From: Actinomycetes bacterium
GTDB lineage: Bacteria; Actinomycetota; Actinomycetes; Actinomycetales; Cellulomonadaceae
Reading direction: 5' to 3'
Assembly: GCA_023432565.1 (NCBI GenBank)
Contig: JAEYUL010000010.1
Coordinates: forward strand, 1 to 29,972
DNA length: 29,972 bases
The stretch's first letter is position 1; every line of letters starts with the position of its first letter. The notes beneath the pieces were generated by a model that did not search any database, was not told the DNA's origin, and saw nothing but the letters and a program-made list of their open reading frames with translations. Positions 1-6,844 of this stretch are shown here, piece after piece. The translations under genes and the position numbers were made by a program.

Positions 1-1697
1 CCGTCCCAGCCGTCGGTCAGGAGCGCCTCGCGCATCTCGGCGACGAGGCCGCGCGCCCGCTCGGCGACGTCCGTCAGGCCGCGGCGCTCCGCGAGCTCGG
101 CGTACTGCTCGCCGTACAGGACGAACTGCGCCGCGATGAACGTGGACTCGGCGACCCCGCCCTCCTGGTTCTCGGTGGTCTGGAACGACTCACCGGGCGT
201 GGTGGAGAAGCAGTTGAGGTTGAGGCAGTCGTTCCAGTCCGCGCGGCCGATCAGCGGCAGACCGTGCGGGCCGCGGTGGGTGACCGTGAACTCGAACGAG
301 CGCGTCAGGTGCTCGAACAGCGGCACCTCCGAGCCCGGCTCGTTGTCGAACGGCACGGGCTCGTCGAGGATCGAGAAGTCCCCGGTCTCCTTGATGTACG
401 CCGCGGTGCCCGCGATCAGCCATAGCGGGTCGTCGTTGAAGCCCGAGCCGATGTCGTTGTTCCCGCGCTTCGTCAGCGGCTGGTACTGGTGGTACGCCGA
501 GCCGTCCGCGAACTGCGTCGAGGCGATGTCGATGATGCGCTCGCGCGCCCGCTCCGGGATCAGGTGGACGAAGCCCAGGAGGTCCTGGTTGGAGTCGCGG
601 AAGCCCATGCCGCGGCCGATGCCGGTCTCGAAGAACGACGCCGAGCGGGACATGTTGAACGTGACCATGCACTGGTACTGGTTCCAGATGTTGACCATCC
701 GGTCGAGCTTGTCGTCGCTCGAGGTCACCGAGTAGGTGGACAGCAGCGACGTCCAGTAGTCCTGCAGCTGCGCGAGCGCGGCGTCGGCCTGCTCGGCGGT
801 GGCGAACCGCGACAGCAGCGCGTGCGCGCGCTCCTTGTTGATGACCTGGTGGGCGTCGTCGGCCCACTTCTCCTCGTCGGGGTTCTCGACGTAGCCGAGC
901 ACGTAGACCAGCTCGCGGGACTCACCCGGTGCGAGCGTGAGGTTCACCTGGTGCGAGCCGATCGGGTACCAGCCGGAGGCGACGGAGTTCGTCGCCTCAC
1001 CCTTGAGCGGGACGGACGCCTCGCCGAGGGAGTTGTACGCGCCGACGAACGAGTCGCGGTCCGTGTCGAAGCCGTCCGCACGGGTGTTGACCGCGAACAC
1101 CGCGTAGTGGTCCCGCCGCTCGCGGTACTCGGTGCGGTGGTAGATCGCCGAGCCGTGCGGCGACTCCTGCTCGATCTCGACCTCGCCGATCGACAGGTTG
1201 CGCTGGTAGTTCGTCTGGTCGTCCTGGGCGTTCCACAGGCAGAACTCGACGAACGAGAACAGCGACAGCGTCTTGTCGCCGTCCGAGGTGTTGGTGACCG
1301 TGACCTTCTGGATCTCGGCGGTCTCGCCGACCGGCACGAAGAAGTCGGTGTCGACCCGCACCCCGTTGCGCTCACCCGTGATCCGCGAGTAGCCCAGGCC
1401 GTGACGCGCCTCGAAGTGGTCGAGGTCCGCCTTGACCGGCAGCCACGACGGCGTCCACACGTCCCCGCCGTCGTTGACGTACAGGTATCGGCCGCCCGCG
1501 TCCGCGGGGATGTTGTTGTAGCGGTAGCGCGTCAGACGGCGCATCTTGGCGTCGCGGTAGAACGAGTAGCCACCGGCCTGGTGCGACAGCAGCGAGAAGA
1601 ACTGCTCCGAGCCCAGGTAGTTGATCCACGGGTACGGCGTGTGCGGGGTCGTGATGACGTACTCGCGTGCCTCGTCGTCGAAGTGCCCGTAGCGCAT
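1..1697 (-). CDS. cbp: Cellobiose phosphorylase (GH94), 5' portion
   Basis: Cytoplasmic enzyme that splits cellobiose with phosphate into alpha-glucose 1-phosphate and glucose, saving ATP in cellulose use. The frame is open from ATG at 1697 to the window edge and gives 565 residues; the family is about 820, so roughly the last third is missing. The N-terminus (MRYGHFDDEAREYVITTPHT) and long stretches read like the Cellulomonas gilvus/uda enzyme. The motif DWND falls at residues 487-490, placing the last Asp at 490, which is the known general acid of the Cellulomonas enzyme, so no indel lies upstream of it. GAGAGG sits 8 nt before the start. The gene is divergent from dcd. Its upstream region carries a good -10 and a CelR-type operator, so repression relieved by cello-oligosaccharides is likely (inference). 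No signal peptide is seen. Family identification is very secure. Confidence 0.96.
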   Translation of the reverse strand, partial: MRYGHFDDEAREYVITTPHTPYPWINYLGSEQFFSLLSHQAGGYSFYRDAKMRRLTRYRYNNIPADAGGRYLYVNDGGDVWTPSWLPVKADLDHFEARHGLGYSRITGERNGVRVDTDFFVPVGETAEIQKVTVTNTSDGDKTLSLFSFVEFCLWNAQDDQTNYQRNLSIGEVEIEQESPHGSAIYHRTEYRERRDHYAVFAVNTRADGFDTDRDSFVGAYNSLGEASVPLKGEATNSVASGWYPIGSHQVNLTLAPGESRELVYVLGYVENPDEEKWADDAHQVINKERAHALLSRFATAEQADAALAQLQDYWTSLLSTYSVTSSDDKLDRMVNIWNQYQCMVTFNMSRSASFFETGIGRGMGFRDSNQDLLGFVHLIPERARERIIDIASTQFADGSAYHQYQPLTKRGNNDIGSGFNDDPLWLIAGTAAYIKETGDFSILDEPVPFDNEPGSEVPLFEHLTRSFEFTVTHRGPHGLPLIGRADWNDCLNLNCFSTTPGESFQTTENQEGGVAESTFIAAQFVLYGEQYAELAERRGLTDVAERARGLVAEMREALLTDGWD

Positions 1698-1789
1698 GGG
1701 GATGGCCTCTCGCGGTGCTCGGTGCCGGGGCCCCTGCGGTCCGGTGCTGCCCTGCGCCCGGTGGCCGTCGGTGTCCCTCGTGGTCGGTG

Positions 1790-1803
1790 CGAGAGCGCTC
1801 CCA
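1790..1803 (-). promoter_or_regulatory. CelR-type (LacI family) operator upstream of cbp
   Basis: The 14-mer CGAGAGCGCTCCCA on the plus strand matches 12 of 14 positions of TGGGAGCGCTCCCA, the palindrome bound by the cellobiose-responsive LacI-family repressor CelR of Thermobifida fusca. The AGCGCT core is intact and the two mismatches are both in one half-site. It lies about 93 nt upstream of the cbp start and just downstream of the predicted transcription start, a position suited to repression. That cbp is repressed here until cellobiose or a related sugar is present is inference; no regulator gene is in the window. Confidence 0.7.
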
Positions 1804-1821
1804 TGCGCCTCGCGAGACAGG

Positions 1822-1850
1822 ACTATAGCGGGCGAGCACGTGCGGGAGAA
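1822..1850 (-). promoter_or_regulatory. Predicted cbp promoter
   Basis: On the minus strand the -10 element TATAGT (1827 down to 1822) matches 5 of 6 consensus positions. A weak -35 candidate TTCTCC (1850-1845) lies 17 nt upstream. This predicts transcription starting near 1815, so the CelR-type operator would cover roughly +12 to +25, and the leader would be about 118 nt. Confidence 0.5.
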
Positions 1851-1927
1851 CCGCAGGCAGGGCGCGGCGGGAGCGCGCCGGCAGGACCGGTCCGCGGAAG
1901 GGCACGAGCCCCGCACCCGGCGGGCAC

Positions 1928-1933
1928 TACCGT
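1928..1933 (+). promoter_or_regulatory. Candidate -10 for leaderless dcd transcript
   Basis: TACCGT fits the actinobacterial TANNNT -10 pattern. A start 7-8 nt further on would fall at or next to the GTG at 1941, giving a leaderless message. This agrees with the lack of any purine-rich ribosome binding site before dcd. No convincing -35 is visible. Confidence 0.35.
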
Positions 1934-1940
1934 GGACGCC

Positions 1941-2516
1941 GTGCTGCTCTCCGACCGTGACATCAGGGCCGAGCTCGAGTCGGGCCGCGTGGCCCTCGAA
2001 CCGTACGACCCGGCGATGATCCAGCCGTCGAGCATCGACGTGCGCCTCGACCGGTTCTTCCGCCTGTTCGACAACCACAAGTACCCCTTCATCGACCCCG
2101 CCGCCGAGCAGCCGGACCTCACCCGGCTCGTGGAGGTCCCGGCCGGGGAGTCGTTCGTGCTGCACCCGGGCGAGTTCGTGCTCGGGTCGACGTTCGAGCA
2201 GGTGACCCTGCCCGACGACATCGCCGCGCGCCTCGAGGGCAAGTCGTCCCTCGGGCGCCTGGGCCTGCTCACGCACTCGACCGCGGGCTTCGTCGACCCC
2301 GGCTTCTCGGGTCACGTGACGCTCGAGCTGTCCAACGTCGCGACGCTGCCGATCGTCCTGTACCCCGGCATGAAGATCGGCCAGCTGTGCTTCTTCCGGC
2401 TCTCGTCCGCGGCCGAGCACCCCTACGGCTCGTCCCGCTACGGCTCGCGGTACCAGGGCCAGCGTGGCCCGACCGCCTCGCGCTCCTGGCAGAACTTCCA
2501 CCGCACGGAGGTGTGA
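1941..2516 (+). CDS. dcd: dCTP deaminase, bifunctional DCD-DUT type
   Basis: 191-aa cytosolic enzyme of pyrimidine deoxynucleotide synthesis. The close M. tuberculosis homologue deaminates dCTP and hydrolyses the resulting dUTP to dUMP, and the same dual activity is expected here. The protein starts LLSDRDIRAE after the initiator and is nearly the same length as Mtb Dcd (190 aa). The signature EGKSSLGRLGLLTHST begins at residue 99. With this start, Ala115 and the catalytic Glu129 of TLELSN take the same numbers as in Mtb. The C-terminal GSRYQGQRGPT tail that closes over the substrate is present. I chose GTG 1941 over the in-frame GTG 1932 because it aligns with the family N-terminus and suits a leaderless start. 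It is followed 4 nt later by an unknown gene and is divergent from cbp. Confidence 0.95.
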   Translation: MLLSDRDIRAELESGRVALEPYDPAMIQPSSIDVRLDRFFRLFDNHKYPFIDPAAEQPDLTRLVEVPAGESFVLHPGEFVLGSTFEQVTLPDDIAARLEGKSSLGRLGLLTHSTAGFVDPGFSGHVTLELSNVATLPIVLYPGMKIGQLCFFRLSSAAEHPYGSSRYGSRYQGQRGPTASRSWQNFHRTEV

Positions 2517-2520
2517 CGCG

Positions 2521-3657
2521 ATGACGCGTGACCTGCCGCGTCTTCCCCTGTCCGACGAGGGTGTACGCACCCGACACCTGCTCGCGCTGCCCGAGGGTGT
2601 CCAGCCCGACGAGGTCGAGGTCCTCGCCGCGAGCCGGTTCCTCAACGCCCGCTGGGAGGAACCCGAGGGCGACACCTCGACGCAGCGCGCGCGCCCGCTG
2701 ACCGCCGCGTTCGGGCTGCGCCTGACCGGCCCGCGACCCCAGGCGCGCGTGCTGCGCCTGACTCGGCACTCGACGCTCGTCGGCCCCTACGCCGTCACCC
2801 CGGAAGACGCCCTGACGCTGGGCCTTCCCGCCACGACGACCACGGCGTTCGACGTCGTCTGCCCGCGCGACCGCGGCGCGAAGCCCGCTCCCGGCGGCGA
2901 CCGGCACGGTCTCAAGCGCGCGTTCCCCGACGGCTACCCGAACCGCGAGGAGGAGCGCGTCCTGCTGTGGCTGGTGGCCGCCGCGCGTCGGCTCGGCGGC
3001 GCGGTGCGCACCGGCGGCTCCGGCGTGGTGCTGCAGCCCGACATGGAGAGCGCGATCGACCTCACGGTGTTCTCCGACCGGTGGGTCGAGCCGGCGGACG
3101 CGCTGGCCGTCGTCCAGCGTGCCGCGCCGCGCGCCCGGCTGTCCGTCCCGACGAGCGAGTGGGACGGGCCGATGCCCGGCGCCGGACGCCAGGACGGCCA
3201 CGCGCTGACCGGCATGCCCGAGCCAGGCGGGTCCGGCCTGCGCGATGCACTCCTGCAGCACGGGGTGCTCGATCCCGACGAGCGTCGCCGCCTGCAGATG
3301 GAGGCCGCCGCGTTCGACGAGCTCATGCTCGCCGCACCGCCGGCTGCCGAGTCGTTCGGCGTGCTCGTCGAGCTGGGCGTCGACGGGATGATCGCCGTCG
3401 AGGCCTCCGAGGAGCGGGACCTGCCGCCGCTCCTTCAGGGCCTGCCGTGGACGCAGCAGGGCGTGGTCGCCTACCGCGTGCGCTGGGAGCCGCTCCTGAT
3501 CGAGGAGCTCGAGCTGGAGAAGCCGTCGTTCGAGCACCGCGTCGCGCGCACCCGCAGCGCGCCGGTCGTGCAGGCCATCGCTCGCGCCCTGCACGCCGCC
3601 GTCGGCGGCGAGATCGCCGACGAGGCCGACTTCCTCATCGACCCCGCCGACCTCTGA
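2521..3657 (+). CDS. Uncharacterised 378-aa protein downstream of dcd
   Basis: I do not recognise a family. The ATG at 2521 has GGAGG at 2507-2511 (9-nt spacer) inside the end of dcd, and the genes are 4 nt apart, so co-transcription and translational coupling with dcd are likely. The product is soluble-looking, with no signal peptide, no membrane segment and no cysteine-rich site. It is rich in Arg, Glu, Ala and Leu. Visible landmarks are an N-terminal LPRLPLSDEGVRTRHLLALP, a loop rich in Gly and charged residues around residues 118-142 (DRGAKPAPGGDRHG then NREEER), a region around 155-185 (GGAVRTGGSGVVLQPD), and an acidic C-terminus (EIADEADFLIDPADL). Strong GC3 bias and a matching RBS support a real gene. 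Linkage to dcd alone is not enough to assign nucleotide metabolism. Confidence 0.85.
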   Translation: MTRDLPRLPLSDEGVRTRHLLALPEGVQPDEVEVLAASRFLNARWEEPEGDTSTQRARPLTAAFGLRLTGPRPQARVLRLTRHSTLVGPYAVTPEDALTLGLPATTTTAFDVVCPRDRGAKPAPGGDRHGLKRAFPDGYPNREEERVLLWLVAAARRLGGAVRTGGSGVVLQPDMESAIDLTVFSDRWVEPADALAVVQRAAPRARLSVPTSEWDGPMPGAGRQDGHALTGMPEPGGSGLRDALLQHGVLDPDERRRLQMEAAAFDELMLAAPPAAESFGVLVELGVDGMIAVEASEERDLPPLLQGLPWTQQGVVAYRVRWEPLLIEELELEKPSFEHRVARTRSAPVVQAIARALHAAVGGEIADEADFLIDPADL

Positions 3658-3882
3658 CCCCGCTCCACGCACCCTGCCGTTCCTCCGGCTGACCAACGTC
3701 GAGACCGGTGCGAGCGCGGGTTCGGCGTCGGGTGGTCCGTCGGGACTGTGGTCGCTCCGGTTGTGGCCGGCCGTTCCCGGAGCTCTGCCAGGGTCGTTCG
3801 GCGAGGAGCGCGCGGATGATCGCCGTCGGATCGTCGGCCGTGGGGGTGCTGGCGGCGCACCTGCGGACGTGAGCGCCCGGCG

Positions 3883-6069
3883 TCAGGACGAGGTGGGGGC
3901 CGCGAGGCGGTCGCGCAGGAGGAGGGCGATGTCGGCGACCTCCGGGACGCCCACCGCGGGGCCAGGCTGCGCGGCGGACGACGAAGCCGCGTCCGTCGAG
4001 GTCGCGGCGGCGACGCCGTCGGTGAGCATGACCGTGCAGTAGGGGCACGCGGTGGCGATGACGTCCGCGCCGGTGGCGATCGCCTCGCTCGCGCGGGCGG
4101 TGGAGATGCGCGTGCCGATGGACTCCTCCATCCAGACCCGCGCACCGCCCGCGCCGCAGCAGAACGAGTCCTGGCCCGAGCGGGGCATCTCCGCGACCTG
4201 GACGCCGGGGATCGCGCCGAGCAGCTCGCGCGGCGGGGAGTAGACCTGGTTGTGCCGGCCCAGGAAGCACGGGTCGTGGTAGGTGACGGTGCGCTCGTCG
4301 TCGGCCGGCAGCAGCGTGAGGCGACCGTCGGCGACGAGCCGGTCCAGCAGCACCGTGTGGTGCACCACCTCGTACCGGCCGCCGAGCTGCGGGTACTCGC
4401 GGCTGATGGTGTTGAAGCAGTGCGCGCACGTCACGACGATGCGCTGCGCGCCGACCTCGTTGAGCACCTCGACGTTCTGCGCAGCGAGCATCTGGTAGAG
4501 CAGCTCGTTACCGGCGCGGCGGGCCGGGTCGCCCGTGCACGTCTCGCCGTCGCCGAGCACCGCGAAGCTCACCCCGGCGGCGTGCAGGAGCTCGGCCACA
4601 GCCCTCGTCGTGCGCTTGGCGCGGTCCTCGTACGCCCCCGCGCAGCCGACCCAGAACAGGTACTCGACGTCGGCCGCCGACTCCACGTCCGCGCCCACCA
4701 CCGGCACCTCGAAGTCCAGGCCCTTGGCCCAGTCGAGCCGTGCGCGGGCGGGCAGACCCCACGGGTTGCCCTGCCGCTCGAGCTTGGTGAACGTGCCGCC
4801 GAGCTCCTTGGGGAACGCGGACTCCATGAGCACCTGGTAGCGCCGCATGTCGACGATCGCGTCGACGTGCTCGATGTCCACCGGGCACTGCTGCACGCAC
4901 GCCCCGCACGACGTGCACGCCCACAGCGCGTCCGCGTCGATCACGCCCGTGCCGATGAGGTCGAGGCCCGCGTGCTCGTCGTCGAGGGTGCGGGTCCCGT
5001 CCGGCGCGCGCAGGTACGGGGCGGTCGCAGCGGCGTGGTCGCGCAGCGCGAGCGTCACCAGCTTCGGGGACAGCGGCTTGCCCGTGGCCCAGGCGGGGCA
5101 CTGGTCCTGGCAGCGACCGCACTCGGTGCACGTCGCGAAGTCGAGCAGGCCCTTCCAGGTGAAGTCCTCGATCGCGCCGACGCCCAGGCGCGCGTCGTCG
5201 GGCAGGTCCTCGAGCGCGGCCAGGTCGACCGGCGCGCCGTCCGCGAGCGTCAGCGGCTGCAGCGGGCCGAGTGCCGGGGTGCCGTCGGGCTCGCGCCGCG
5301 CGTACACGTTGACCAGGCCCAGGAACCGGTGCCAGGCCACGCCCATCGTCGGCTGCAGCCCGATCACCACGAGCCAGCTCATCGACACGACGATCTTGAC
5401 GGTCGCCACGACGACGACCGCGGTCTCGAGCGTGCTCGTCGCCGTGCCCTGCCAGGCCTGCCCCAGCCACGCGGTCAGCGGGAAGTGCAGCGCGGACGCG
5501 GTGCCCTGCCCGGCGGCGGCCGCGAGCGCGTACTCGAGCCCGCGCAGCACGATCACGGCGAGCACGACGACGAGGACGGTCGCCTCGACGAAGAACGCCT
5601 GCCACTGCGTGGACCCGAAGAACCGGGACCGGCGCTGCACGTCCGGCGGCTGCGAGGCGCGCGGCCGGATCCGTAGGCGCAGCACGATCAGCGCGAGGAT
5701 CCCGACGAGCGACGTCCAGGCCAGCAGCTCGATCGCCCACTGCAGCGGCACGAGGTGCCCGATCAGCGGCAGCGTGGCGCTCGGCGAGACGACCTGCAGG
5801 TACCCGGTCGCGAGCGTCACCGCGAGCACGGGGAACGACACCATGACGACCCAGTGCGCCACGCGGACCACCGGGCGGTGCTGGAACCGCCCGTGCCCCA
5901 GCACCTCGCGCGCGAGCGTCCCCAGCCGCTGCCCGACGGGCGTGAGCCGCCGCGCGGGCGTGGGCCGGCCGATGCCGACCGTGCGCGTGATCCTCGTCGC
6001 CCCCCGGGCGAACGACCACACGCCGACGACGGTCGCCGCGACGACGACGACCAGGCAGCCCCACTGCAC
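3883..6069 (-). CDS. Membrane-bound Fe-S oxidoreductase (HdrD/GlpC-like, CCG domains)
   Basis: 728-aa protein of the actinobacterial heterodisulfide-reductase-like family (compare M. tuberculosis Rv0338c). The N-terminus carries about five membrane helices, with the first near residues 4-22 and the last near 215-240, resembling a nitrate-reductase-gamma-type quinone/haem subunit. Two ferredoxin motifs follow: CTECGRCQDQCP from Cys314 and CTSCGACVQQCP from Cys385. Two CCG (DUF224) domains come next. The first includes FWVGCAG and VTCAHC near 547. The second includes HDPCFLGRHN near 597, the paired CCGAGG at 637-638 and CPYC near 676. The likely role is electron transfer between a membrane quinone pool and an unknown soluble donor. 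GTG at 6069 is preferred because GGGAGG lies 9 nt upstream; the GTG at 6078 would touch that RBS directly. It is monocistronic here and divergent from the mnh operon. Confidence 0.88.
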   Translation of the reverse strand: MQWGCLVVVVAATVVGVWSFARGATRITRTVGIGRPTPARRLTPVGQRLGTLAREVLGHGRFQHRPVVRVAHWVVMVSFPVLAVTLATGYLQVVSPSATLPLIGHLVPLQWAIELLAWTSLVGILALIVLRLRIRPRASQPPDVQRRSRFFGSTQWQAFFVEATVLVVVLAVIVLRGLEYALAAAAGQGTASALHFPLTAWLGQAWQGTATSTLETAVVVVATVKIVVSMSWLVVIGLQPTMGVAWHRFLGLVNVYARREPDGTPALGPLQPLTLADGAPVDLAALEDLPDDARLGVGAIEDFTWKGLLDFATCTECGRCQDQCPAWATGKPLSPKLVTLALRDHAAATAPYLRAPDGTRTLDDEHAGLDLIGTGVIDADALWACTSCGACVQQCPVDIEHVDAIVDMRRYQVLMESAFPKELGGTFTKLERQGNPWGLPARARLDWAKGLDFEVPVVGADVESAADVEYLFWVGCAGAYEDRAKRTTRAVAELLHAAGVSFAVLGDGETCTGDPARRAGNELLYQMLAAQNVEVLNEVGAQRIVVTCAHCFNTISREYPQLGGRYEVVHHTVLLDRLVADGRLTLLPADDERTVTYHDPCFLGRHNQVYSPPRELLGAIPGVQVAEMPRSGQDSFCCGAGGARVWMEESIGTRISTARASEAIATGADVIATACPYCTVMLTDGVAAATSTDAASSSAAQPGPAVGVPEVADIALLLRDRLAAPTSS

Positions 6070-6096
6070 CCCGTTCACCCTCCCAACCTACCGACC

Positions 6097-6116
6097 ACCC
6101 CACCCCACCCCACCCC
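6097..6116. repeat. (ACCCC)4 tract; G-quadruplex motif in leader of Fe-S gene
   Basis: Four consecutive ACCCC units give four runs of four C with single-A spacers on the plus strand. Read on the minus strand these are four G4 runs separated by single T, a textbook G-quadruplex pattern. It lies 28-47 nt upstream of the Fe-S gene start, in the sense strand of its leader or promoter. Confidence 0.85.
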
Positions 6117-6140
6117 AGCCCACCCCGCCCCCCGCCGCTG

Positions 6141-6547
6141 CCCACCCCCGCCCTCGCTCACCCCGCGAGCGCGGGTGATCGGGCGCGAGTGCGGGGCGCG
6201 GGAGCCAGCGCTCGTAGCGGTTCGCCCGCGCTCGGGGTCGGTGGCGTCGGGGCCGGGCGTGTTCGTCAGGGTGTGGTGTCTGGCGCGAGCGCGGGTGGTC
6301 GGGCGCGAGCGCGGGGCGGGCGAGCCAGCGCTCGTAGCGGTTCGCCCACCCCCGCCCTCGCTCACCCCGCGAGCGCGGGTGATCGGGCGCGAGCGCGGGG
6401 CGCGCGAGCTAGCGCTCGTGGCGGTTCGCCCGCGCTCGGGTCGGTGGCGTCAGTGCCGGGCGTGTCTCGTCAGCGCGGATGTCTGGCGCGAGCGCGGGTG
6501 ATCGGGCGCGAGTGCGGGGCGGGTGGGGCGGCGCTCGTAGCGGTTCG
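6141..6547. repeat. 204-bp direct tandem duplication, each copy with two internal sub-repeats
   Basis: The segment starting CCCACCCCCGCCCTCGCTCA at 6141 recurs at 6345, exactly 204 bp later. The two copies stay alignable to about 6547 with scattered substitutions and one or two small indels. Inside each copy a sub-unit of about 63-72 bp occurs twice. It begins GCGAGCGCGGGTG (6165, 6285, 6369, 6488) and ends near AGCGGTTCGCCC. The repeats read open in several frames only because of composition. I see no ribosome binding site or conserved product, so I treat the region as non-coding. Confidence 0.85.
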
Positions 6548-6560
6548 CCCGCGCTCGGGG

Positions 6561-6661
6561 TGGGGTTGCCCGCGTGCGGGTGGGGTGTGCTCCCGTGCGG
6601 GTGGGGTGTGCTCGCGTGGGGGTGGGGTGCTCGCGTGGGGGTGGGGTGTGCTCGCGTGGGG
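6561..6661. repeat. G-rich tandem array, five units of 19-21 bp
   Basis: Five consecutive units of the type TGGGGTGTGCTCGCGTGGGG (lengths 20, 21, 21, 19 and 20) fill this interval. The later units are more alike than the first. The plus strand carries many GGGG runs, so it could form G-quadruplexes on the sense strand upstream of mnhA. Unit boundaries are approximate. Confidence 0.8.
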
Positions 6662-6738
6662 TGCCTGCCGCGTGAGCGCGGGGGCGTGAGGGGGGTCACG
6701 GTTCGGGTTCGGGGGCCGGGTGGCGGGCATCGGGTTGG

Positions 6739-6744
6739 TAGAGT
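6739..6744 (+). promoter_or_regulatory. Candidate -10 for mnh operon
   Basis: TAGAGT fits TANNNT and is the only reasonable -10 between the G-rich repeats and mnhA. Transcription would start near 6751, giving a leader of about 95 nt. There is no clear -35; the spacing position is occupied by G-rich sequence. Confidence 0.35.
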
Positions 6745-6844
6745 CTTGACCGATCCCCTGCCCCGGCACGAGGTCGCCCGGAACGATTCGGACGACTCGA
6801 TTCTGGCGACCTCGCTGCGCCCCGACAGGACGGAGTCCGATCGC

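Noticed and set aside
3658..3882. tRNA or terminator between the unknown gene and the Fe-S gene
   Set aside because: No cloverleaf or convincing stem-loop is visible. The 225-nt stretch appears to be plain convergent intergenic DNA.
6200..6540. CelR-like cores (AGCGCT) inside the 204-bp repeats
   Set aside because: Only the central six bases match; the flanks do not fit TGGG or CCCA.
6141..6547. CRISPR-like array
   Set aside because: Units are long, adjacent and imperfect, with no short identical repeats separated by unique spacers, and no cas genes are in the window.
6075..6689. Small repeat-encoded proteins on either strand
   Set aside because: Open only because of composition and repetition; no SD, and the encoded peptides differ by frame with no family signal.
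6479..6844. 122-residue N-terminal extension of MnhA
   Set aside because: It is translated from the G-rich repeats, has no family match, and contains the likely promoter. The GTG at 6845 has a proper SD and starts at the first helix.
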